Of a stretch of DNA of 6,461 nucleotides, positions 1 to 5,842 are shown piece after piece. Source of the stretch: Bifidobacterium sp. UBA6881 (lineage in GTDB: Bacteria > Actinomycetota > Actinomycetes > Actinomycetales > Bifidobacteriaceae); contig DKCF01000030.1 in the NCBI GenBank assembly GCA_002451435.1, forward strand, positions 5,139 through 11,599, in the 5' to 3' direction. Position 1 is the first letter of the stretch. Each line of letters starts with the position of its first letter. The notes below the pieces were generated by a model. It was given only the letters and a program-made list of their open reading frames with translations, did no database searches and was not told the origin of the DNA. A program made the translations under genes and the position numbers.

Positions 1-30
1 GCCTGCCATAGAATGAGAACAATGTATGGA

Positions 31-56
31 ACATGTCAATTTTGACGCGTCATAAT
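31..56 (+). promoter_or_regulatory. Candidate promoter -10 element with overlapping palindromic operator-like sequence
   Basis: CATAAT at 51-56 matches the TATAAT consensus at five of six positions and would start transcription near position 63, ahead of the FHA gene. No good -35 box lies 16-18 bp upstream; TGGAAC at 27-32 matches only three of six positions. Two dyads overlap the spacer and the -10. GTCAA-TT-TTGAC at 35-46 has two outer pairs at 31-32 and 49-50. TGACGCGTCA at 43-52 is a perfect 10-bp palindrome that runs into the -10. Such placement would let a bound repressor block RNA polymerase. TTGACG at 42-47 looks like a -35 box, but no acceptable -10 follows at normal spacing. Promoter assignment is by eye only. 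Confidence 0.4.
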
Positions 57-106
57 CCTGCAATACGTCGCAAAGCATGACACAATGGCAGATGTTGTCG
101 TGATGA

Positions 107-126
107 AAGGAAGGCCGACAGCGGTG
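107..126 (+). promoter_or_regulatory. Ribosome binding site that fixes the GTG start of the FHA gene
   Basis: The purine-rich run AAGGAAGG at 107-114 sits 9 nt before an in-frame GTG at 124. The upstream in-frame ATGs at 85 and 103 have no Shine-Dalgarno-like sequence in front of them, so the longer reading frame from 85 is probably not the true start. Confidence 0.65.
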
Positions 127-1632
127 AGCGAAGATCAACGAACAGCGCAGCAGTGGACCGTCAGAGCGAATGGGGTCGATCTGAAAACACTGAAGAGCGG
201 CGAAAGCGTGGAGATCGGGCGCAAGCCGCTTCGTCCTCTGCCTGACGATGGTCTGACCCGTCTCAATGTCGTGGACATCAACAAGTCCATGTCGAAACGT
301 CATGCCGTGTTCACCGTCAAGGAGCAGGGCAGGGCCTTCATCCGCGATCTGAATTCCACCAACGGCTCCTATATGGTGACGGAGAACGGACAGCTCATCA
401 AAATGCCCACGGGACGCGATATCGAGCTTCCGAAGTCGCCGATGATCGTGCAGTTCGGTGATGTGAAGGTCACGTTCGAACGAACCGATGTTTCCGCGCG
501 CGCCGCGTCCGAGCACGCTCCAGCGGTGTCGAATCTGTTTGAATACGCCGATTCCGAGGAAAAGGCCCCGGAGCCGGATCTGTCCGATATGTCCGTGGAC
601 GATATCCTCAATCTCCGCTCGGGCGAGCCCACCACGTTGTTCCGGGCCCGCAACGTGGCCGAACGCGTCGATTCCATGAAGCGGGCCGAGGAGCATTCAT
701 TCGCTCCGGAGACGCGCACGGATGCCCCGGAAGCCGACGAATTGCCTTCCGTATCATTGGTGCCGAGCAACGACGTTGCCGAGGAAAAGCCCCGTGATCT
801 GTTCAAGGACGCCGCGGCCAAGGCCGCGGAGAACGCCACACAACAGACGTCTGGGGACGTTTCCGCGCGATCTGACGAATCCGAGCCTGCCGAACAGTCG
901 TCGGGCGGCTCGCAATCCGACACGAATGGCATGGTGCCCGTGGGCAAGCTCTTCGGCGCTCCCGCATCGTCTCCGGCTTCCGTTGTGCTGATGCCGCAAT
1001 CCACCAGCGTTTCACAGCCGGTGGCGTCGGCTCCGGCACATCAGCCGCAGGCCGTGGAATCCGCGGAGGGAGTCGTGTCCGAGGACCTTGCGCATCGGGA
1101 CGCTTCTTCAAAGAGCGTCTTCGCGCAGAACGCGCCCTCGGAAGATGTGGCGGCGGACGCGGCATCGGCGAACGCCGTGCCGGAAGAGAACCCGCCGGAG
1201 AGCATCTCCCGGGTGGAGGCGTCTTCCGAAGCCGCGGGATACGCCGACTCCGATGGGAATGAACGCTTCCGTCCGCATGGGGAGGCAACCGTTCCGACGA
1301 ACGAGACGCAGACCACCGATATCACCGCGACCATCACGCCGATCTTCCAGCCTGGATCCGTGTTCGACCGGGTGTCGAAGGGCGGACTGGCCAAGCAGGA
1401 GCAGACCATTGAGGTCGATGGCATGACGTCGGACGATGCCAAGCGCACCGATGATTTCACCGTGCAGTTCCAAATGGCGCGGCATCCGGAGCTGCTGCCG
1501 TTCCTTGCCATGAACACGATGCTGTACGACGATTTGTATGCATGGCTGGAGGCGTTGGGGGACCCGGACATCGATGCGGCGTTGTCCCGCAACGCCGGAT
1601 ACGCGGAATATCGTAAAGCGACAGGGAAGTGA
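124..1632 (+). CDS. FHA-domain phosphothreonine-binding protein with disordered linker and C-terminal helical domain
   Basis: This is a cytoplasmic signalling adaptor of 502 residues from the GTG start (515 if the unsupported ATG at 85 were used). Residues about 12-115 form a forkhead-associated domain with all signature residues: GR at 32-33, SKRH at 57-60, and DLNSTNG at 75-81. It should therefore bind phosphothreonine peptides. Residues 157-190 hold a conserved-looking block with EPTTLFRAR at 168-176, which resembles the phosphorylated ETTSVFRA motif of GarA/OdhI. Residues about 195-395 are low-complexity, rich in Ala, Ser, Glu and Pro, and probably disordered. Residues about 443-502 are predicted helical (HPELLPFL, then LYDDLYAWLEALG) and recall the leucine-rich-repeat-variant module of actinobacterial proteins. 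There is no signal peptide or membrane segment. The gene ends 8 bp before the start of the helicase-like gene, suggesting co-transcription and a shared complex. FHA assignment is firm; ligand and function are unknown. Confidence 0.93.
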   Translation: MSEDQRTAQQWTVRANGVDLKTLKSGESVEIGRKPLRPLPDDGLTRLNVVDINKSMSKRHAVFTVKEQGRAFIRDLNSTNGSYMVTENGQLIKMPTGRDIELPKSPMIVQFGDVKVTFERTDVSARAASEHAPAVSNLFEYADSEEKAPEPDLSDMSVDDILNLRSGEPTTLFRARNVAERVDSMKRAEEHSFAPETRTDAPEADELPSVSLVPSNDVAEEKPRDLFKDAAAKAAENATQQTSGDVSARSDESEPAEQSSGGSQSDTNGMVPVGKLFGAPASSPASVVLMPQSTSVSQPVASAPAHQPQAVESAEGVVSEDLAHRDASSKSVFAQNAPSEDVAADAASANAVPEENPPESISRVEASSEAAGYADSDGNERFRPHGEATVPTNETQTTDITATITPIFQPGSVFDRVSKGGLAKQEQTIEVDGMTSDDAKRTDDFTVQFQMARHPELLPFLAMNTMLYDDLYAWLEALGDPDIDAALSRNAGYAEYRKATGK

Positions 1633-1643
1633 ACCAACACATG
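1623..1643 (+). promoter_or_regulatory. Ribosome binding site for the helicase-like gene, deciding the ATG start
   Basis: AGGGAAG at 1623-1629 lies at the very end of the FHA gene and 11 nt before ATG at 1641. A GTG at 1629 is in the same frame and overlaps the FHA stop codon, but its first base is the last base of this site, so it cannot be served by it. The ATG at 1641 is therefore preferred, shortening the protein by four residues. Confidence 0.6.
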
Positions 1644-4600
1644 AGTGAGAGCAATGAGACCACCGGCGCGCTGGACCGTATCCGCAGCTGGCGCGAGCAG
1701 TACCGTCTTGGATTGTCGCCGTCGCCGCTTGAGGACGTGACGCAGCTCGTCGCGCAGCTCGACATGACCCACGCCCATCCTTCGGGAATCGCGCAGCTGT
1801 TCGCAAGCGGCCATGTCACACTGGATTCGCTGTTCCGCGACAGCGGCATGCTCCGCGCCGCCGGCCGTCGCATCGAACGCGTGCTCGACGACAGCGAAAC
1901 CAAAAGCCGGATCAATGGCGTCGGGGAATTGTCCTTGGTGGTCGGCGTGGCCACATGGAAGGGCAACCAGATGCCGGTGCTCATGTATCCCGTGGAAGTA
2001 CGCAGGGAAGGCCGCAACATCGAGCAGGGAACGGTTATCGCGTTCACCGGCCGCGTGCGCCTGAATGCGGCGTTCGCGTCGGTCATGCGCGAAAACAGCG
2101 TGACCCTCGACGAATCCCGGCTGTTCGACGGTTCCAATTACGAAAGCGGCACCCCGGAGACCTCCGCGGTGTTCGCGGCGATCGCCGACCGCGCATGCGA
2201 GGCGTTCCCCGACTTCGAAATCGAACGTCACATCATCCTTGGCTGCTTCATGGATTCCTCGGCGCAGATGCTGGTGGAAAGCCAGAAGATCATCGATCAA
2301 TTGTCGGAAGGGCAGACCGGCAACATCGTCCTGGACGCGCTCGCCGGCGACAAATCCGCGGTGCGGACGCTGGAAAAGGCCGAGATTCCTCCGTATAGTC
2401 CGTTTGACTCCGACCCGCACAGCGAATACGAGGTCGGCGACGTCGACAACACCGTGCGCTACGCCGCGCGGCTTGCCGCTGCCGGACATTCGATTTTCGT
2501 CGACAGCGTGATCGCCAACAACACCGCCGAGCAGGCGCTGGCGATCGCTTCGCGTTGCGTGATGAACGGTCGTTCCGTGCTGTACGTTCCCTGCGTCAAC
2601 GATCAGAAGCGGCGTTTCGAACAGGCCGTCGTCGCCAACGAGATGGGCGGGCAGGTGCTGGACATCGCCGACGCCAATGCGAACGATGCCATTGACCGCC
2701 AGCTGATCGCCGCGGTCAGTTTCCAATCGGGCGTCGCCTCATCCCGCTTCGACCAGATCGCCGACGAATTGGTCGGAGTGCGCTCACGGCTGACCAGATA
2801 TCTGGGCGACCTTCACGGCATCAGCGAGGAATGGGGCGTTTCCGCATATCAGACCATTCAGAACCTCGCGCAGATCGCGATGCTTCCCACCCACCCCGCC
2901 ACGCATGTGCGTCTGGACAAGCAAACGGCGCATGACATCGCCGACACGATGGAACAATGGGCCGGAAAACTCAAGCGCGCCGCCGATTTGGGTGAATTCT
3001 CCATTACCGAAGGCGATACCGCTTGGTATCGTGCTTCGATTTATTCGGAGGATGAGGCCGTCACCGCATACCAGCGTGTGGTGGAACTGTTGTGCAAGGT
3101 GCTGCCGGCGCTGCGTGACCAGGTCTCCGCGACGGTGGAGGCCTGTGGATTCCCGGTGCCGTCCACCGCGCAGGAATGGGAGCGTCAGGTCACGGTGCTG
3201 AAGAATCTGCGTCGTGTGCTCGATGTGTTCCAGCCGGAGATTTTCGAACGCGACATCGCGTCCATGCTCGAGGCGACCAAGTCGAAGGAGTCGCGTAAGA
3301 CCGAGGGAAGCTCCATGGGTTTCTGGGAGCGGCGCCGCCATATCAAGGAAGCCAAGAGCATGCTTCGCGTCGGCGCGCAGGTGGAGAACCTGCACGAGGC
3401 GCTGCAGGTGGTGTCCAAGCAGGCCGACCAGTGGCGCATGTTCGTGCCGCATGGAGGATGGCCGGTATTGCCGCCCAAGCTGGACGACATCATCGAAACG
3501 CAGAACGAGCTCGCCCGCGACCTCACCTCGTTGGATGCGGTGCTTGCGGGAACTCCGCAGGGCGGGGAGCTTGAAACCGTCGACCTTAATCAGGTCGAAG
3601 AACGCCTGAAGGCGCTGCATGCCGACAAGCAGTCGCTCGACAACCTTCCGGAGCGCGCCCGTTTGGAACGTGAATTCCACGACGCGGGTCTTGATGAGCT
3701 GGTTGCCGATTTCTCGAATCGCGGGATCGACGGCGAGGCTGTGGCCGGGGAACTGCAACTGGCGTGGTGGACCACGGCGTTCGAAGACATCGTGAGGTCT
3801 TCCGCGATCATCTCCAATCAGGACGGCTATGCGTTGCAGGATGCCGCCGATCGTTTCGCGCAGGTGGATGTGGAGCATGTGCGTTCCGCCGGCCCGATGG
3901 TGGCGCAGGAGTCGATGCGTCGCCTATGCGACATGCTGTTCTCCCGTACACAGGAAGCCAATCTGCTGCACACGTCGCTGGTGGGGTCCCATAAGGTTTC
4001 CTTGAATCGTCTGCACCGCGAGCACACGCAGATCCTCGCCGCGGCGAAGCCGATTCTGATGGCGACGCCCGCGACGTTGGCCGCGATCACCGATCCCGTT
4101 CCGCTGGCCGATGTGGCGATCATCGACGCGGGCGCGCATATTCCGTCCGTCGAATTGCTCAGCATCGTCAGCCGGGCCAAGCAGGTCGTCATCATCGCGC
4201 ACCGGCAGACGGTCACTTCCGAAGGCGTACGGCATCTGATCGACTTGCTGCCAAGCGTGAAAATCGCCGATCGTCCGTTGTCCCGTGCTCCCAGGCTGGA
4301 TGACTTTCTGGAGTCGGAAGGTTATGGCACGTTGCCTCACAATGTGGTCCGTGAGGAGTTCCAAGGCAGGCTCGAATACCATTTCGTCCCCGATGCGACG
4401 GGAGTGCCGTCCATGGCGTCGGGACTGGTGGAAAGCAGCCAGCAGGAAATCGACAAGATCATCGACATCATCAATCGTCGTGCGGCCTCGTTCACCGTCG
4501 TTCCCGCATCCTATGTGCTGACGGTGGTGACGTTGACGCATGCGTTCCGGCTTCGTTTGGGCGCCGAGCTCAAGACGATCGCGAATCGCGACAAGTCCAA

Positions 4601-5270
4601 GGGCATGTTCCTGCGCCATGTGCGCATCATCGATATCGCGGATGTCGCCGGAGCCCATGCCACCGACGCGATTCTTGCGATGTGCTACGCCAAGACCACG
4701 CACGGCAGATTGCTGCAGCAATTCGGCACGCTGGAGTCGGACGGCGGGCGCGGCATGCTGCTTGATGCCCTTGCGGTGCCGGACAGGCACCTTGACATCG
4801 TATCGGCGTTCTCGTCTTCCGATATGGATGACGAGCGGTTGCATCAGGCCGGCCCGAAGATGCTGAAAACGGTGCTTGGCTGGGCGGAAGGATTGCAGGA
4901 CGAAGACAACGAGCCGGTTCGTCCGAAGACCATGGTCTCCGGTTCCAATGTGTTGTTCGATGATCTCGCCAGCCGTATTCGCGCACGTGGCCTGAATGTG
5001 GCGGTGGAGTATGGTTTCGAGGATGGTGCCAGGATTCCTCTCGTCGTCGGATTGCAAGGCAAGCCGTTCGCGCTGGCCGTGCTGACCGATGACGCGCAGT
5101 TCATGAAACTGCAATCCACCCGGGAACGGCATCGCACCCTGCTGCAGAACATCGAATCATTGGGATGGTCCGTGATGACGGTGTGGAGCGTCGGCGCGTT
5201 CGTGAATCCCGATAGGGAGGTCGACCGTATCGTGTCCTGCCTGAGCGGCATGTATCAGGAGGACAAATGA
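1641..5270 (+). CDS. Large SF1 helicase-like protein (DUF4011 type) with degenerate ATPase motifs and a C-terminal pseudo-nuclease domain
   Basis: A 1209-residue cytoplasmic protein. The N-terminal part resembles the DUF4011 region (LSLVVGVATW 97-106, PVLMYPVEV from 112, GRVRLN 137-142, DFEIERHIILG 191-201). Residues from about 252 should enter the first RecA-like domain. A helical, probably coiled-coil insertion follows from about 559 (GFWERRRHIKEAK). The second helicase half covers about 780-1070, and residues about 1110-1205 look like a Vsr/MTES_1575-type nuclease fold (STRERH, then LGWSVMTVWS). The spacing of core motifs is kept but their residues are not. The P-loop position reads DSVIANNT (288-295), motif II DAGA (829-832), motif III AH instead of GD (853-854), and motif VI ALAVPD instead of ALTRAR (1043-1048). 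ATP hydrolysis and DNA cutting are thus unlikely. Its place between an FHA protein and a small protein suggests a scaffold or non-catalytic nucleic-acid binder. Fold assignment is fairly confident from remembered family patterns; the role is inference. Databases may label it simply helicase or AAA family ATPase. Confidence 0.85.
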   Translation: MSESNETTGALDRIRSWREQYRLGLSPSPLEDVTQLVAQLDMTHAHPSGIAQLFASGHVTLDSLFRDSGMLRAAGRRIERVLDDSETKSRINGVGELSLVVGVATWKGNQMPVLMYPVEVRREGRNIEQGTVIAFTGRVRLNAAFASVMRENSVTLDESRLFDGSNYESGTPETSAVFAAIADRACEAFPDFEIERHIILGCFMDSSAQMLVESQKIIDQLSEGQTGNIVLDALAGDKSAVRTLEKAEIPPYSPFDSDPHSEYEVGDVDNTVRYAARLAAAGHSIFVDSVIANNTAEQALAIASRCVMNGRSVLYVPCVNDQKRRFEQAVVANEMGGQVLDIADANANDAIDRQLIAAVSFQSGVASSRFDQIADELVGVRSRLTRYLGDLHGISEEWGVSAYQTIQNLAQIAMLPTHPATHVRLDKQTAHDIADTMEQWAGKLKRAADLGEFSITEGDTAWYRASIYSEDEAVTAYQRVVELLCKVLPALRDQVSATVEACGFPVPSTAQEWERQVTVLKNLRRVLDVFQPEIFERDIASMLEATKSKESRKTEGSSMGFWERRRHIKEAKSMLRVGAQVENLHEALQVVSKQADQWRMFVPHGGWPVLPPKLDDIIETQNELARDLTSLDAVLAGTPQGGELETVDLNQVEERLKALHADKQSLDNLPERARLEREFHDAGLDELVADFSNRGIDGEAVAGELQLAWWTTAFEDIVRSSAIISNQDGYALQDAADRFAQVDVEHVRSAGPMVAQESMRRLCDMLFSRTQEANLLHTSLVGSHKVSLNRLHREHTQILAAAKPILMATPATLAAITDPVPLADVAIIDAGAHIPSVELLSIVSRAKQVVIIAHRQTVTSEGVRHLIDLLPSVKIADRPLSRAPRLDDFLESEGYGTLPHNVVREEFQGRLEYHFVPDATGVPSMASGLVESSQQEIDKIIDIINRRAASFTVVPASYVLTVVTLTHAFRLRLGAELKTIANRDKSKGMFLRHVRIIDIADVAGAHATDAILAMCYAKTTHGRLLQQFGTLESDGGRGMLLDALAVPDRHLDIVSAFSSSDMDDERLHQAGPKMLKTVLGWAEGLQDEDNEPVRPKTMVSGSNVLFDDLASRIRARGLNVAVEYGFEDGARIPLVVGLQGKPFALAVLTDDAQFMKLQSTRERHRTLLQNIESLGWSVMTVWSVGAFVNPDREVDRIVSCLSGMYQEDK
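5257..5269 (+). promoter_or_regulatory. Perfect AGGAGG ribosome binding site at the ATGA overlap
   Basis: AGGAGG at 5257-5262 lies inside the last codons of the helicase-like gene, 4 nt before ATG at 5267. The start and the previous stop share ATGA at 5267-5270. This is the classic arrangement for translational coupling, so the small protein is probably made in fixed proportion to the large one. Confidence 0.8.
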
Positions 5271-5563
5271 GCGCTGAACCAAAGGTGTGTTCGGTGAATG
5301 CCGATACTCCGGATTCGCAATCCGACGGGAACTCCGCCGCGCGGGCGGCGTCAACCACGGTTCCGGCATATTCGGCCACGCGACGCACCGCCCGCAAACA
5401 CAAACGCGTCGTGCGCCAGGGAACGGAACTGTTCGATGCCGATGGCGTCAAATTGGAACCGTCCGACGTGCTGACCGAACGGCAGCGCGAGGCCGATGAC
5501 GACAAGCGCATTCTTGGCGAATTGCCGCCGCACTGGGGCGTTTTCTCCGAACGCGGCCGTTGA
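5267..5563 (+). CDS. Small conserved-looking hypothetical protein, third gene of the FHA/helicase-like operon
   Basis: A 98-residue soluble protein that I cannot assign to a named family. Residues 1-35 are Ser/Ala-rich and probably disordered. Residues 36-51 are strongly basic (RRTARKHKRVVR at 39-50), which could contact nucleic acid or an acidic partner such as the FHA protein linker. Residues 52-91 look like the conserved core: GTELFDADG, then an acidic helix (TERQREADDDKRI, 70-82), then LPPHWG at 86-91. Acidic tails ending in PPHW or PPHH occur in several small actinobacterial proteins of unknown function, as far as I recall. No signal peptide, membrane helix, zinc-binding cysteine set or toxin-like motif is visible. 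The start is well supported by AGGAGG and the ATGA overlap with the helicase-like gene. Tight coupling implies it works with, or stabilises, that protein, but this is inference. Confidence 0.85.
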   Translation: MSAEPKVCSVNADTPDSQSDGNSAARAASTTVPAYSATRRTARKHKRVVRQGTELFDADGVKLEPSDVLTERQREADDDKRILGELPPHWGVFSERGR

Positions 5564-5572
5564 TGAATGCGC

Positions 5573-5608
5573 GCACTGGCACACGGGAACGTTGCCATGT
5601 GTCGGTGC
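5573..5608 (+). terminator. Hairpin just downstream of the operon, possible U-tract-less terminator
   Basis: GCACTGGCAC at 5573-5582 pairs with GTGTCGGTGC at 5599-5608 over ten bases including two G-U pairs. The stem continues through one more A-T pair, a mismatch and two G-C pairs around an 8-nt loop. It begins 10 nt after the stop of the small protein gene, where a terminator is expected. No T-run follows, so it may be a weak intrinsic terminator, a 3'-end stabiliser, or a Rho-dependent region. Confidence 0.4.
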
Positions 5609-5649
5609 TGGACGCTGATATGCGCGTTATCATCGCCGTGTACCCGTGT

Positions 5650-5675
5650 TGCCACGCGTCCCATGCGCGTTGGCA
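5650..5675. terminator. Second hairpin in the convergent gap, possible bidirectional terminator or mRNA end
   Basis: TGCCACGCG at 5650-5658 pairs with CGCGTTGGCA at 5666-5675 in nine base pairs with a single bulged T and a 7-nt loop. It can form in transcripts from either strand. No T-tract flanks it on either side. Its place between two convergent genes suggests a role in ending or protecting one or both transcripts. Confidence 0.35.
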
Positions 5676-5751
5676 TGCGTTGACGGCACGACGAATCATG
5701 AATGGCCCGGAGCTAATGGCATGCCGCCATGGGATCCGATCAGTGTTCGGT

Positions 5752-5842
5752 GGTCATTCTTCGCATACGGCGATGATCGCGCCGTCTTTGGGTTTGCGGT
5801 ACGGCAGACTCAGGTCATTCCGCGGATACGGCGATGATCGCG
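5752..5842 (-). repeat. Imperfect direct repeat: duplicated 3' end of the SAF-domain gene
   Basis: The 30-bp segments at 5752-5781 and 5813-5842 match at 27 of 30 positions and are 61 bp apart. The right copy contains the last codons and stop of the leftward SAF gene. The left copy, read on the minus strand, encodes AIIAVCEE and a stop (stop at 5754-5756), against AIIAVSAE and a stop in the gene itself. Weaker similarity with a small indel continues upstream of both cores (about 5782-5812 and 5843-5873), which suggests an old tandem duplication of roughly 61 bp. The period of 61 puts the outer copy in the +1 frame. Confidence 0.75.

Larger units (their letters stand above)
5564..5814. other. 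Convergent intergenic region of about 250 bp
   Basis: This gap lies between the rightward operon and the leftward SAF-domain gene. It contains two hairpins (5573-5608 and 5650-5675), a weaker inverted repeat ATGGC/GCCAT at 5716-5730, and a diverged second copy of the 3' end of the leftward gene (core 5752-5781). I see no tRNA, no CRISPR repeats, no insertion-sequence ends and no convincing gene. The rightward frame from 5563 through this region has a Cys/His/Arg-rich composition and no ribosome binding site. Confidence 0.7.

Noticed and set aside
1..30. Start of a divergent gene on the minus strand at the CAT of 7-9
   Set aside because: Only three codons are inside the window and no ribosome binding site precedes them, so nothing supports a gene.
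42..47. TTGACG as a -35 promoter box
   Set aside because: No -10-like hexamer lies 16-19 bp downstream; the hexamer is better explained as part of the dyad elements over the CATAAT -10.
1041..2726. A 561-codon open frame on the minus strand opposite the FHA and helicase-like genes
   Set aside because: It is antisense to two well-supported genes, has a His/Arg/Gly-rich composition with no recognisable domain, and such frames are common opposite GC-rich coding DNA.
3924..5132. A 402-codon minus-strand frame opposite the 3' half of the helicase-like gene
   Set aside because: Same reasoning: antisense shadow, Arg/Gln/His-rich, no domain, and no ribosome binding site that I could see.
1641..5270. 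Active defence helicase-nuclease such as a restriction or Zorya/DISARM-like component
   Set aside because: The architecture invites this reading, but the ATPase and nuclease residues are missing and no methylase, membrane or toxin partner is nearby.
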